Of a stretch of 64,000 nt of DNA, positions 36,900 to 45,870 are shown piece after piece (position 1 is the stretch's first letter; each line of letters starts with the position of its first letter). Position numbers and translations under genes: made by a program. The notes beneath the pieces are model-generated. The model was not told where the DNA came from. It saw only the letters and a program-made list of their open reading frames with translations, and searched no databases. The DNA comes from Mycobacterium paragordonae (GTDB taxonomy: Bacteria > Actinomycetota > Actinomycetes > Mycobacteriales > Mycobacteriaceae), in the NCBI RefSeq assembly GCF_003614435.1, contig NZ_CP025546.1, positions 2,542,001 through 2,606,000 of the forward strand, written 5' to 3'.

Positions 36900-38126
36900 T
36901 CAAGCCGCCGCAGTGTTAGGCGCGGTGGGTTGATAGGGCCGATGGTCGCGCAGCATGGCCCAGAGGACGTTGAGGCGTCGGCGGGCCAAGGCGAGGACGG
37001 CTTGGGTATGGGTTTTGCCTTCGGATCTTTTGCGGTCGTAGTAGTTGCGCGAGGGTGTATCGGTGCGGATGGCGATCTGGGCGGACAGATAGCAGGCGCG
37101 CAGCAGGCGACGGTCGTAGCGGCGGGGGCGTTTGCGGTTGCCGCTGATGCGCCCGGAATCGCGCGGTACTGGTGCCAGCCCGGACACGCCGGCCAGGCGG
37201 TCGACGGAGTCGAAGGCGCTCAATTCGCCTCCGGTGGCGGCGAGGAATTCGGCGCCGAGCACGACGCCGAAGCCGGGCATGCTCACGATGATCTCGGCGT
37301 GGCGGTGGCGGCGAGATCGGTCCTCGATCATCGTCTCAGTCGCGCCAATCTCGGTGTCGAGGGCCATCACCTCCTTGGCCAGCCGGGCGATCATGGTGGC
37401 GGCGAGGTTTTGACCAGGCACGATGCTGTGCTGGGCGTTGGCGGCCTCGATGGCTTTGGCTGCGACGGCAGAGGCGTTGCGCGCCTTGCGTTTAGCAAGC
37501 CAGGCCGTCAGCCGGGCAGGGCCTGCGCGGCGCAGCCCGTCGGGGGTCTGGTAGCCGGTCAGCAGGATCAGTGCGGCCTTGCTGGTGCTGTAGTCAAAGG
37601 CGCGCTCCAAAGCGGGGAAGTATTCCAGCAGCTGGGCTCGCAGCCGGTTGATCGCCCGGGTTCGATCGGCGACCAGATCGGTGCGCCGGCTGGAAAGGAT
37701 GCGCAGCTCGACGGCGATGTCATCGCCGGGCCGCAGCGGCTGCAGATCACGGCGCATCCGGGCTTGGTCGGCGATGACGGCGGCGTCTTTGGCGTCGGTT
37801 TTGCCGTCGCCGCGATAGCCGGCCGAGGCGTGGTAGACGGTGCGGCCGGGAATGTAGAGCAACCGCTGCTCGGAGGCGATGAGCAAGGTAATCAGCAACG
37901 CGGCGCCGCCGGCGTTGAGGTCGATCGCCCACGTAATGTCACCGCCGTCGGCCAGCGCCGTCACGGCTCCAATCAGATCCAGCAGCGCCGTTTCGTCGTT
38001 AACGACGCGTTGCGACAGCAGCTGAATCCCTTCGACGTTTATGACCACGCAATGGTGGTCGGATTTACCGGCGTCAACACCGGCCCAGACTTGTTGTCTC
38101 ACAGCCACCTCCGTGATCGTTGTCAT
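36900..38126 (-). CDS. IS110-family transposase (DEDD recombinase), copy 2
   Basis: 408 residues from ATG 38126. It is the same as copy 1 except Ser for Phe in MIEDR(F/S)RRHRH. All DEDD-domain and C-terminal serine-motif blocks are intact, so both copies could be active. Either residue lies in the linker between the two domains, where a change may be tolerated. Confidence 0.95.
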   Translation of the reverse strand: MTTITEVAVRQQVWAGVDAGKSDHHCVVINVEGIQLLSQRVVNDETALLDLIGAVTALADGGDITWAIDLNAGGAALLITLLIASEQRLLYIPGRTVYHASAGYRGDGKTDAKDAAVIADQARMRRDLQPLRPGDDIAVELRILSSRRTDLVADRTRAINRLRAQLLEYFPALERAFDYSTSKAALILLTGYQTPDGLRRAGPARLTAWLAKRKARNASAVAAKAIEAANAQHSIVPGQNLAATMIARLAKEVMALDTEIGATETMIEDRSRRHRHAEIIVSMPGFGVVLGAEFLAATGGELSAFDSVDRLAGVSGLAPVPRDSGRISGNRKRPRRYDRRLLRACYLSAQIAIRTDTPSRNYYDRKRSEGKTHTQAVLALARRRLNVLWAMLRDHRPYQPTAPNTAAA

Positions 38127-38135
38127 CGCTACCAA

Positions 38136-38312
38136 CCCAGCAGACGACCACGCCGACGTGTCCTTACACAGCGATCAAATCGCATCTCTCAATTAGCGGT
38201 CGAGTCGTTGCGGGACGACGGGCGGCCAATCCTCCTCGGCCATCAAATACAGCAACCACATGCAAGCCATACCCGACGTCCCTGGGCAATTCGAAGCCTA
38301 GAGCTAAGGGCA
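38136..38312 (-). ncRNA. Candidate IS110 bridge RNA, copy 2
   Basis: The sequence is the same as in copy 1, so the guides are the same: target loop GCATGTGGTTG at 38263-38253 and GAGGAGGATT at 38237-38228; donor loop TTGAGAG at 38192-38186 and GTAAGGA at 38167-38161. At this site the right guide pairs with TCCTCCT over seven bases, but the left guide matches GCATGTG one base out of register with the core. Confidence 0.7.
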
Positions 38313-38344
38313 ACGACCACCCTTCAAGAAAGGTAAGGACGCAC

Positions 38345-38731
38345 ATGCTCACCGCCGCTCTGATTTTCGCCGCGCTGGCCGCGGTCCTGCACGTCTACAT
38401 CTTCACGATGGAGTCGTTGACGTGGACCTCCAAGCGCACCCGGGCGACCTTCGGCACCACGGCCGAGGAGGCCGAGACGACCAAGCTGCTGGCGTTCAAC
38501 CAGGGGTTCTACAACCTGTTCCTCGCGATCGTGTCCGGAATCGGCATCGCCGCGATGTTCACCGGGCACCATGATGTCGGGGCGGCGCTGGTCTTCGCCG
38601 GCGTCGGGTCGATGGCGGCGGCCGCGGTGGTGCTGCTGATCTCGGCGCGGGATAAGGCGCGTGCGGCCGTGACGCAGGGTCTGTTTCCGGTGATTGCGAT
38701 CGTGCTGCTGCTGATTCGTTTACTGGCGTAA
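38345..38731 (+). CDS. DUF1304 family membrane protein
   Basis: 128 residues. Four hydrophobic helices cover most of it (LTAALIFAALAAVLHVYIFTM, the FYNLFLAIVSGIGIAAMF stretch, AGVGSMAAAAVVLLIS and GLFPVIAIVLLLIRLL); the WTSKRTRATFG block is characteristic of the family. Function is unknown. IS110 copy 2 ends 7 nt upstream and replaced its AGGAGGA with AAGGA from the element end. Expression may therefore differ from the ancestral state. Confidence 0.85.
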   Translation: MLTAALIFAALAAVLHVYIFTMESLTWTSKRTRATFGTTAEEAETTKLLAFNQGFYNLFLAIVSGIGIAAMFTGHHDVGAALVFAGVGSMAAAAVVLLISARDKARAAVTQGLFPVIAIVLLLIRLLA

Positions 38732-38782
38732 CACCAGAAACATCAGTCACGGCGGAGCTTGGCACAACCTCGTGCGAATCGC

Positions 38783-38800
38783 GATATCGCCGGTGATATC
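38783..38800. repeat. 18-bp near-palindrome downstream of the DUF1304 gene
   Basis: GATATC-GCCGGT-GATATC is self-complementary except one G/T pair. It lies 52 nt after the DUF1304 stop and 89 nt before the next gene. It could be an operator or a weak transcription stop. Confidence 0.5.
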
Positions 38801-38833
38801 ACCCGCTTCGGCGCACCCGAACCGAAGACAGCT

Positions 38834-38858
38834 GCTTTAACGCCTCGGGGTCCGGGTA
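38834..38858 (+). promoter_or_regulatory. SigF-like promoter (GCTTT-N15-GGGTA)
   Basis: GCTTT at 38834-38838 and GGGTA at 38854-38858 are 15 nt apart, one base from the mycobacterial SigF/SigB-type consensus GTTT-N15-GGGTA. It stands 30 nt before the ATG of the membrane protein at 38889. Inferred from motif alone. Confidence 0.45.
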
Positions 38859-38888
38859 CCCACCCCGGTACCTATCGAGGGAGATGTC

Positions 38889-39560
38889 ATGAAAACCATC
38901 GAGGACCGCCCCACCCGGGGACGAATCCCGCGCTCGCGTGGCGCCGTGATCGGACTACTACTGGTGATTTTGGGCGTCTGGGGAGCGCTGATCCCCTTCA
39001 TCGGCCCGAACTTCGAGTTTGCTTACACCCCCGGCCGGGCCTGGACCGCCGCGCGCGGTTGGCTGGAGGTACTGCCTGGTGTGGCCACTGCGGTCGGCGG
39101 CCTGTTGCTCATCGTTTCGCGTAATCGCGGTAGCGCCATGCTCGGCGGTTGGCTGGCGGCGCTGGGCGGGGCCTGGTTCGTGGTCGGCCGGACGTTCGCG
39201 CCTTTGTCGGGCATCGGCTCGGTCGGTGACCCGGTGGGGGCCACCGATCGCAAGCGCGTCGCGGTGGAACTCGCGTACTTCTCGGGACTGGGCGTCCTGA
39301 TCGCGTTCCTGGCCGGGGCGGCGCTGGCCCGCATGGCGTTCCGGCTGGCGCGGGACGTGCGCCCCGTCGAGCCCGTCGCGCAGCCGGTCGAGCACGCGCC
39401 GGCCGAGCCGCAATACAGCGGGCTGGTCGAGCCCGAACGCGAGGTGTCGACCGACGCGTTGACCACGCCGCGGGACCGGTTCGCGGCGCCGGCCGACGAG
39501 ACGGAACACCGGCGGGGCGGGCTGTTCCGGCGGCATCGGGCGCCGGTGTCGCACCCCTGA
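38889..39560 (+). CDS. Four-helix membrane protein, paralog 1
   Basis: 223 residues, GAGGGAG upstream of the ATG. Four membrane segments: GAVIGLLLVILGVWGALIPF, VLPGVATAVGGLLLIV, MLGGWLAALGGAWFVVG and LGVLIAFLAGAALARM. A long polar C-terminal tail rich in Pro, Glu and Arg follows. It is clearly related to the protein at 40145 (shared GAVIGLLLV-like start, IP/FVPFIGPxFxFAYTP, GDP.GAT.RKR, ELxYFxGLGVLI). Function is unknown. An SigF-type promoter suggests stress or stationary phase expression. Confidence 0.78.
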   Translation: MKTIEDRPTRGRIPRSRGAVIGLLLVILGVWGALIPFIGPNFEFAYTPGRAWTAARGWLEVLPGVATAVGGLLLIVSRNRGSAMLGGWLAALGGAWFVVGRTFAPLSGIGSVGDPVGATDRKRVAVELAYFSGLGVLIAFLAGAALARMAFRLARDVRPVEPVAQPVEHAPAEPQYSGLVEPEREVSTDALTTPRDRFAAPADETEHRRGGLFRRHRAPVSHP

Positions 39561-39652
39561 AGCTCGCCCTCGCTGCTAGTCGGCGACGATGATGCCGTCC
39601 CGACAGATGGTCGGGCGCGCTTCCAGGGGTGGGTGTTTCGCCACTCCGGGGT

Positions 39653-39844
39653 TTAAGTAGCCCGTGTACCAGGGTTTCCCGGAACCGGCGTCTCAAGGTT
39701 GGTGCGCCAGAAGCTGTCGCCGCCCTTGCCCCCGCTTCCAGGACTGACTCCGCCGCGCCCACCGGAGTTGTTAATACCCGCACCCGCAGCTGCGGCGGTC
39801 GCCGTCGAAAGATCCCCAAGCAGTGCAAACGCGCGTAAAAGCAT
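39653..39844 (-). CDS. Possible small glycine-rich exported protein
   Basis: 63 residues from ATG 39844. The N-terminus LLRAFALLGDLSTATAAAAG resembles a short signal sequence, and the rest (GGRGGVSPGSGGKGGDSFWR) is PGRS-like but ends in a polar, non-repetitive tail. It follows an AT-rich patch on its own strand that could be its promoter. No Shine-Dalgarno is visible. I do not recognise the family; it may not be a real gene. Confidence 0.35.
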   Translation of the reverse strand: MLLRAFALLGDLSTATAAAAGAGINNSGGRGGVSPGSGGKGGDSFWRTNLETPVPGNPGTRAT

Positions 39845-40110
39845 ATTGTGCAAGCTGTTTGGAAAGTCGCTCGTCGCCCCTTCGTGGTGTCAGCCGGTCG
39901 CCTTTGATCGACGCGCGAACAATGTGTTGAGCTCTTTTTAGAATCACTTTTCAATTTATCCTGCCGATCACTGGATATGCTCCCGTCTCGCAGCAACCTC
40001 CTTCCTGCCGCGGACGGGAGCGCGTGGAAGCGACCGGCGACGCAGCGTCGTGCCTACGCGGACGGATCCGGAGTCGTCGTCGCCGGCGCCGTGATCTTGT
40101 CGGCATTGCC

Positions 40111-40134
40111 GGTTATTTGGAGCGATGTCGGGTA
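40111..40134 (+). promoter_or_regulatory. SigF-like element just before paralog 2
   Basis: GGTTA and GGGTA are separated by 14 nt; the -10-like GGGTA ends 10 nt before ATG 40145. If used, the transcript would start at or near the ATG, a leaderless mRNA, which fits the lack of a ribosome binding site. Confidence 0.35.
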
Positions 40135-40144
40135 CCCGCCGGCC

Positions 40145-40858
40145 ATGAAAAATGCAGAGCTTGAACACCCAGGCGGGCTGCAGATGCCCCGTTCCCGCGG
40201 CGCTGTCAGCGGATTACTGCTGGTCCTTGCCGGTGCGTGGGGGGCGCTGGTCCCATTCTTGGGGCCGCGCTTCAACTTCGCCTACACCCCTGCCCAGGAG
40301 TGGGCATGGACCACCGCCCGCGGTTGGTTCGAAGTGCTTCCCGGCGCGGCGGCGGTTCTTGGCGGACTATCTCTGATCGCTTCCCGGAACCGCGTCACCG
40401 CGACGCTCGGCGGCTTGCTGGCGGTGTTGGCCGGCGCTTGGTTCGTCATAGGTCCGCGCGTGGCGCCGCTGCTACACCTCGGCGCGGTCGGTGATCCCGC
40501 CGGTGCCACCGAACGCAAGCGTGCCGCGCTCGAACTTTCCTACTTCACCGGCTTGGGCGTGCTGATCGTCCTGATCGGCGGATTTGCGATGGCCCGCACC
40601 TTTGCCCGCTTGGCGCGCGACATTCCGGCGCCGGTCGCGCACTCTGCAGCTGTCCAGCCAGTGCCCGCCGAGGCCCGCCTTGCGCCAGACAACGCGGCCG
40701 TGACCGCACCGGCCTCAGAAGCGGTGACCAAGCCGCGCGGCGACCAGGTTGCGCCGGAAAATGACCCGCGGCGCTGGCGGGATGTCCGTCGTCCGCGGGA
40801 GCGCGTCGGAGCCGGACGCAGCAACGCATATCTGAGGTGGCCCCACCCGCAGGGTTGA
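40145..40858 (+). CDS. Four-helix membrane protein, paralog 2
   Basis: 237 residues from ATG 40145; an earlier in-frame ATG at 39977 would add an unlikely basic N-terminus. Four membrane segments parallel paralog 1: SGLLLVLAGAWGALVPFLG, EVLPGAAAVLGGLSLIA, LGGLLAVLAGAWFVIGP and LGVLIVLIGGFAMARTF. The tail is long and polar. Shared positions GDPAGATERKRAALELSYFTGLG show tandem duplication. Function is unknown. Confidence 0.75.
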   Translation: MKNAELEHPGGLQMPRSRGAVSGLLLVLAGAWGALVPFLGPRFNFAYTPAQEWAWTTARGWFEVLPGAAAVLGGLSLIASRNRVTATLGGLLAVLAGAWFVIGPRVAPLLHLGAVGDPAGATERKRAALELSYFTGLGVLIVLIGGFAMARTFARLARDIPAPVAHSAAVQPVPAEARLAPDNAAVTAPASEAVTKPRGDQVAPENDPRRWRDVRRPRERVGAGRSNAYLRWPHPQG

Positions 40859-40909
40859 GTTCCCACGAGCGGGCCGGCCACCGGCGACAACCGTGGCCGG
40901 TCCGCCCGC

Positions 40910-41599
40910 TCAGTGGTTGCCGCGGGTGTCGATAACCCGCTGGGCAATTTCGACCAGCGTGGTGTTGCTCTCTTGGGACAGCCGTCGCAGCATGTCGAAC
41001 GCGCGCACGTCGTCGACCCCGAAACGCTCCATGATGATGCCCTTGGCCTGGCCGATGCGGTCCCGGCTGGCCACCGCGGACTGCAGGTTCTCGCTCTGGT
41101 GACTAGCCATTAGCGCGGCGGCCGCATGAGCGGCTAGCACCATGCCGATCGTCTGCCGCTCGGTGTCCCATGTAGTTGGTTCGTATCCGAATAAGTTCAG
41201 CGCGCCGGCGGTGCGCTCGTGGGTGTAGAGGCGGAAGGACAGAGCGCTGAGCACCCCCAGTTTGCAGACGGCAGCGGAGTAGGCGGGCCATCGCGTCTCA
41301 CGCCGAAAGTCGTCGGTGCGTACCAGCACGTCGTCCAACGCCGCTTCGATACACGGCCCTTCCTTGAGGGTGTGCTGGAGCTGGTCCAGTTCGTGGGGCA
41401 GCTCGTCGGTGGCGCCGAGGGATTCGAACTGGCCACCCTTCTTGATCAGGAGAATTCCGGCGGTGTCGACGCCTTCGATCAACTCCACCGCGGCCGCGGA
41501 GATTTCCGTGAAAATGTCCTCAGCCTTCCGAGGGGCGGCGACCAGACGAGACAGCTCGGCCATCCGCACGGCAAGATCGTGATTTGACGGGGGGGACAT
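40910..41599 (-). CDS. GAF-ANTAR domain protein
   Basis: 229 residues from ATG 41599; ATG 41650 is possible, but it lies within the terminator hairpin of the upstream gene. The GAF sensor domain covers about 10-150 (VELIEGVDTAGILLIKKGGQF, KEGPCIEAAL). The C-terminal ANTAR RNA-binding domain at 165-225 has SRDRIGQAKGIIMERFGVDDVRAFDMLRRLS. ANTAR proteins bind dual hexanucleotide hairpins in mRNA and act as antiterminators. It is the only RNA-binding regulator in the window; targets are not visible. Confidence 0.88.
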   Translation of the reverse strand: MSPPSNHDLAVRMAELSRLVAAPRKAEDIFTEISAAAVELIEGVDTAGILLIKKGGQFESLGATDELPHELDQLQHTLKEGPCIEAALDDVLVRTDDFRRETRWPAYSAAVCKLGVLSALSFRLYTHERTAGALNLFGYEPTTWDTERQTIGMVLAAHAAAALMASHQSENLQSAVASRDRIGQAKGIIMERFGVDDVRAFDMLRRLSQESNTTLVEIAQRVIDTRGNH

Positions 41600-41659
41600 A
41601 GGACTAAGACTGCCCCCTGTACCGGCCGTCAAACGAAGAAGAGTCTCCATCGACGCAAA

Positions 41660-41692
41660 GCAGGCGCCCGGCCCAAAGGACCGAACGCCTGC
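41660..41692 (-). terminator. Hairpin after the carboxylic acid reductase gene
   Basis: On the minus strand GCAGGCG and CGCCTGC form a 7-bp stem around a 19-nt loop with CGG/CCG inner pairing. A short TTT run follows. It lies 13 nt after the reductase stop and ahead of the GAF-ANTAR gene. Confidence 0.5.
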
Positions 41693-41704
41693 CTAGTGTG
41701 GCGA

Positions 41705-44700
41705 TTACAGCAGCCCGAGTAGCCGCAGATCGCTCACGTACTTGGCGATGATCGCCGGTGTGACGTGCGGGATGTCCTTCTCGGGACCGATCTTCGACTC
41801 CTGTACCGCGGTGCGGAACACGTTGGTGGGAGCGATCGAACCGTTGATGGGCTTCTCCGGCTTCTGGTAGTTGTGCAGCAGCGGCAGCAGGGAGGCATTG
41901 CGCTGCTTCTCCGGCAGGCCGCGGAGGGTGGTCTCGAACCGCTGCAACCACTCGCCGTAGTCGGCGATGCGCTGGATAGCGCTTCCTCCCGAGATCATCC
42001 AGTCGACGAACTCGTCGAAGCCGATGCCGTCGTCGTAGGGGTTCATCACGTGATAGGTCGCGAACCCGTCGCCGCTCTGTGCCCCGAGCACCGCGACTGC
42101 TTCGGCGATGAACTCGACCGGCAGTCCGTCGTAGTGGGCGCGCTGCCGGTTGCCTTCGCCGTCCAGTTCGTAGAACGAACCGGGCGCGATCCCGGTGGCA
42201 GCCAGGCTCAAGATCGTCCTGGTGAACATGTCCGGAACGTTGAGCTGACCCGCCCAGGTGGTGTCGGCCAGGATCATGTCGCAGCGGAACACCGCGACCG
42301 GCAGGCCGCACAGATCGTGCGCTTCGCGCAGGAGCACCTCGCCGGCCCACTTGCTGTTGGCATAGCCGTTGGCGTAGCCGTCGTCGATCTGGCGCGTCGC
42401 GCTGATCTGTCGGATGTCGGCGTCCTCGGTGAACGCACCCGGCGCGATCCCGCCGCCCACCGCGATCGTCGAGGTGTAGCTGAAGGGCTTGATCCTGCTG
42501 GTCAGCGCCAACCGGATCAGCTCCGCGGTGCCCAGCGCATTCGGCCCGAACAGCTGGCTGTAGGGCAACACGTGGTTGACTAGCGCGGCCGGGTCGACGA
42601 TCACGTCGACGGTGTCGGCCAGCCGCTGCCAGGTCTGCCGGTCCAGGCCCAGGTCGGCCTCGCCCTTGTCACCCGCGAGCACCTCGAGGTGCTTGGCGGC
42701 CAGGTCCCGGTAGTGGGCCAGCAGCTTGGGATCTCCGCTGTCGAACGTGGCGTCCAACCGGGCGCGGGCGTCCTCGTCCGATTTTGCCCGCACCAGGCAG
42801 ATCACCTTGCCGTCTACCAGCGCCATCCGCTGCAGCCATTCCAGCGCCAGGTAGCGGCCCAGGAAGCCGGTGGCTCCGGTCAGCAGGACGGTGCGCACCT
42901 GCTCGCTCGGTGCCGGCAGGCTGGGCGCTGCGGCCAGGGTGTCGGCGTCGATGAACTTGTCCAGCGTGAGGTCACTGGCGTGCACCTCGACGGCGTCGCG
43001 CCCGTGTACCGAGGCGAACGTCGGCCGCTTGGAGCCGGGCTGCCGCTCGGCCTCGATGTAGGCGGCCAGCGCCTGCAGGTCGTTGGCCGGGCTGACGATG
43101 ACGCCGACCGGCACCTCGACCCCGAAGATCTCCTGCAGCAAATTGGCGAAGGTCAACGCGGACAACGAGTCTCCGCCGAGGTCGGTGAAGTGCGCGTCCG
43201 CGGACAGGTCGCTGCTCGCGGTGCCCAGCATCGCGGCCGCGGCCCGGCTCACCGTCTCCAGCACGGGCCCGTCGGCGCCGCCGCGCCGCAGTTCGCTGAG
43301 CTCGCTGGCCTGGCCGGCGGCCAGGTCGGCGTAGAGCTGTTCCAGCCGCTCGCCGTAGTGCGCCTTGAGCTTCGGCCACGCCAACTTGCGGATGCCGGTC
43401 AGCAGACCGTTCTCCAGGGTGAACGGGGTGGTCTCGACGATGAAGTCGCGCGGCACCTCGTAGGACTGCAGACCCGCCTCTTTCGCCACGCTCTGCAGCG
43501 AATCGGCGATCATCGGCTTCAGCGCCTCGACGCTGTGGGCCGCCAGTGCGTCCTGGGTCGGCACCACGACGGCCAGCAGGTAGGGGTGCGCGCTGTTGCC
43601 GTAGACGTAGATCTGCCGGATCAGCGGGCTGTTGCCGAATACCGCCTCCAGCTTGGCGACGGTGACGAACTCACCCTGCGCCAGCTTGAGCACGTTGTTG
43701 CGGCGGTCGACGTAGCGGACCTGGTCCGGGGCGACCTCGGCGACCACGTCGCCGGTGCGGTAGTAGCCATCCTCGTCGAACACGCTGGCCGTGATCTCCG
43801 GGCGCTTGTAGTAGCCGGGGAACAGGTTCTCGGTCTTGAGCAGCAACTCGCCGCGCGGGTAGGGCCGGTCGGTGGTGAAGTAGCCCAGGTCAGGCACGTC
43901 GACCAGCTTGTAGTCGATCACCGGCGGGCGCTGCACCTCGCCGTCGAACAACACCATGCCGGCCTCGGTGGAGCCGTAGCCGTCCAAAAGGTGCATCTCG
44001 AGCAGCGACTCCGCCCAGGCCTTCAACTCCGGGGAGGTGGGGGCCGAGCCGGTCATCGCGAAGATGAAGCGTCCGCCGAGCAGGTTCTCCCGCTGGTCCA
44101 CCAGTACCTCGGCCTCAACGGCGGCGCGGTCACCGCCGTCCAATAACCGGCGGTCTACCTCACTCAGAAATTCGCCGTACAGCGTCTCCCAGATGCGTGG
44201 CACGAAGTTCATCTCGGTGGGACGCACCAGGGCCAGGTCTTCCAGGAACGTCGAGAGGTCGCTCTTGGCGGCGAAGTAGGCGGTGCCGCCGTTGCCCAGC
44301 GTGCCGTAGAGGATGCCGCGTCCCATGACGTGGCTCATCGGCATGAAGTTGAGGGTGATCGACGCGGCGGTCGGTCCGAACCAGTTCTTGGCGGACCGGC
44401 GGAACATCTTGCCGACATTGCGCTGCGGGTACATCGCGCCCTTGGGAGCGCCGGTGCTGCCGGAGGTGTAGATCAACAGGGCCAGTGCGTCTTCGGCCAG
44501 TTCCGCGTGCGGTTGCGCCGGCGCATCGGTGCCGCGCTGCAGGACGTCGGACAGCGTCTCGACCGCCACGCCGGTACCCGACAGGGCGGCCACTGCGCCG
44601 TCGAAGGCCTCCCGCTCGTCGTCGACCTGCGGGTGGTAGTCGAAGACCACCAGCTTCGCGGGCGCCTGGGCGGCGCCGCGGATCAACTCGACGGCGTCGG

Positions 44701-45205
44701 TCAGCTGGTTCACGCTGGCCGCGATCAGGGCCGGCTCGGTCTCGGTGACGATCGGCTGCAGCTGGGCGATCGCCGCGCTGGTCTGCAGCGGCACCGACAT
44801 CGCGCCGATCTGGCCGAGCGCCATATCGATGGTGGTGTAGTCCACGCTGTTGAAGCCCAGCACGCACACCCGGTCGCCGGTCTGCACGGCGTCGGCCAGG
44901 GCGCGGCCGACCGCGGCGATCCGGTCGCCGAGTTCGCGGTAGGTGATGGTCTCGAAGCGGGGGAGCAGAGTCAGCGCGGTGCGCCCGGTCGCCGGGTCCG
45001 CCACGAACTCCACGGCCCGGTGGCCCAGCGCCGGCCGGTCGGCGTAACCGTCGACCACGGTTTGGATGACCTGGGGGAGCCGCAGGTCCGGGTTCTCCAA
45101 CGCCTCGGCCACCGCCGGATCCGGCTGGGCGGCGGCGAACTGGGGGTCGGTGGCAGCAAGCTCTTCGGCGCGGCGGGCGATCCGCTCCTCTTGGGTGGTC
45201 GTCAT
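41705..45205 (-). CDS. car: Carboxylic acid reductase (adenylation-PCP-reductase), FadD9 type
   Basis: 1166 residues. The adenylation domain (1-650) has [16 protein letters not shown] and [12 protein letters not shown]; the phosphopantetheine carrier at about 680 has [16 protein letters not shown]; the terminal NADPH-dependent reductase begins with [14 protein letters not shown] and has [13 protein letters not shown]. The enzyme reduces carboxylic acids to aldehydes with ATP and NADPH; a PPTase elsewhere must load it. It corresponds to Rv2590/fadD9 in synteny. The MarR gene lies 142 nt upstream. Confidence 0.95.
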   Translation of the reverse strand: MTTTQEERIARRAEELAATDPQFAAAQPDPAVAEALENPDLRLPQVIQTVVDGYADRPALGHRAVEFVADPATGRTALTLLPRFETITYRELGDRIAAVGRALADAVQTGDRVCVLGFNSVDYTTIDMALGQIGAMSVPLQTSAAIAQLQPIVTETEPALIAASVNQLTDAVELIRGAAQAPAKLVVFDYHPQVDDEREAFDGAVAALSGTGVAVETLSDVLQRGTDAPAQPHAELAEDALALLIYTSGSTGAPKGAMYPQRNVGKMFRRSAKNWFGPTAASITLNFMPMSHVMGRGILYGTLGNGGTAYFAAKSDLSTFLEDLALVRPTEMNFVPRIWETLYGEFLSEVDRRLLDGGDRAAVEAEVLVDQRENLLGGRFIFAMTGSAPTSPELKAWAESLLEMHLLDGYGSTEAGMVLFDGEVQRPPVIDYKLVDVPDLGYFTTDRPYPRGELLLKTENLFPGYYKRPEITASVFDEDGYYRTGDVVAEVAPDQVRYVDRRNNVLKLAQGEFVTVAKLEAVFGNSPLIRQIYVYGNSAHPYLLAVVVPTQDALAAHSVEALKPMIADSLQSVAKEAGLQSYEVPRDFIVETTPFTLENGLLTGIRKLAWPKLKAHYGERLEQLYADLAAGQASELSELRRGGADGPVLETVSRAAAAMLGTASSDLSADAHFTDLGGDSLSALTFANLLQEIFGVEVPVGVIVSPANDLQALAAYIEAERQPGSKRPTFASVHGRDAVEVHASDLTLDKFIDADTLAAAPSLPAPSEQVRTVLLTGATGFLGRYLALEWLQRMALVDGKVICLVRAKSDEDARARLDATFDSGDPKLLAHYRDLAAKHLEVLAGDKGEADLGLDRQTWQRLADTVDVIVDPAALVNHVLPYSQLFGPNALGTAELIRLALTSRIKPFSYTSTIAVGGGIAPGAFTEDADIRQISATRQIDDGYANGYANSKWAGEVLLREAHDLCGLPVAVFRCDMILADTTWAGQLNVPDMFTRTILSLAATGIAPGSFYELDGEGNRQRAHYDGLPVEFIAEAVAVLGAQSGDGFATYHVMNPYDDGIGFDEFVDWMISGGSAIQRIADYGEWLQRFETTLRGLPEKQRNASLLPLLHNYQKPEKPINGSIAPTNVFRTAVQESKIGPEKDIPHVTPAIIAKYVSDLRLLGLL

Positions 45206-45347
45206 ATCAGATCCTCTTTGAAATGAACTGGAGAAGAATGAAATCTAGGTGGCGCGGCACTGCGCTGACAGAAAGAACGTTAGCTAAAGTAAAGATATTC
45301 CTCAATGAGGAACCGCTGCATGTTGCCTGTGAATTGCGCCACCAACC

Positions 45348-45812
45348 TCAGGCCCGGGAATCGGCCGGGTCGAGCGCGTCGAGCAGTCGCTGCATGGTTG
45401 CGCACATGTGCGCGAAGTCGTCGGCACCCACCAATTGCGACCACCGCGCCTCAATGTCGGCGACTCGATCGCCGGCATCGGCAAGCAGGCGCCGCCCACG
45501 GTCGGTGAGGTCGATGAGCTTGGCGCGACCGTCGTCCGGGTCGGCGCGGCGAGTCAGGTATCCCAGTGCCGCGAGGTCGTTGACCAGCTCAGACGTCGCG
45601 GCGAGGCTCAACTGCGCCCGCGCTGCCAGCTCCGTCAGTCGGATGCCGCCCATCCGGACGTTGCCGAAGATCTGTAAGTGCGGGTCCCGGACGTCGCCGT
45701 AGCCCTGCTCGGCGTGTGGCGCCGCGAGATCGGTGCGGAACTGTCGCGTCAGTCGCACCAGCAGCTGGCCGATCGCCTGCCGATCCGCGGGGAGATCACT
45801 TGACGTCGCCAT
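45348..45812 (-). CDS. MarR-family transcriptional regulator
   Basis: 154 residues from ATG 45812. Winged helix: MGGIRLTELAARAQLSLAATSELVNDLAALGYLTRRADPDDGRAKLIDLTDRG. The DPDDGR wing is typical of MarR. It is divergent from the hydrolase gene with an inverted repeat between the starts, so autoregulation together with the hydrolase, and possibly the reductase downstream of it on the same strand, is likely. Confidence 0.87.
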   Translation of the reverse strand: MATSSDLPADRQAIGQLLVRLTRQFRTDLAAPHAEQGYGDVRDPHLQIFGNVRMGGIRLTELAARAQLSLAATSELVNDLAALGYLTRRADPDDGRAKLIDLTDRGRRLLADAGDRVADIEARWSQLVGADDFAHMCATMQRLLDALDPADSRA

Positions 45813-45833
45813 GGTTCCCGAAGATACTACGGA

Positions 45834-45855
45834 TACCGAAGTTTCGGGTTCCGAA
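45834..45855. promoter_or_regulatory. MarR operator candidate
   Basis: Two overlapping inverted repeats, ACCGAA-GT-TTCGGGT and TTCGG-GTT-CCGAA, lie in the 58-nt divergent region between the MarR gene and the hydrolase gene. This is the expected place and size for a MarR dimer site. Confidence 0.55.
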
Positions 45856-45870
45856 GTAAATGGAGCGATC

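Larger units (their letters stand above)
36883..38337 (-). mobile_element. IS110-family insertion sequence, copy 2 (1455 bp)
   Basis: It matches copy 1 over 1462 bp except G at 37315. Junctions read CTAGGAGGA-ATCTC on the left and GGTAAGGA-CGCACATG on the right. Rejoining them gives CTAGGAGGACGCACATG, an intact Shine-Dalgarno sequence for the DUF1304 gene. The element is in the same orientation as copy 1 and also inserted just ahead of a start codon. Near identity implies recent movement. Confidence 0.93.
39561..40144. other. 584-nt interval with an AT-rich patch and a small glycine-rich reading frame
   Basis: Between the two paralogs no long gene is seen. The stretch 39925-39965 is unusually AT-rich for this genome (CTTTTTAGAATCAC and TTTTCAATTTATCC), and a small minus-strand frame runs from it. 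Apart from that the interval holds no recognised motif. Confidence 0.5.
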
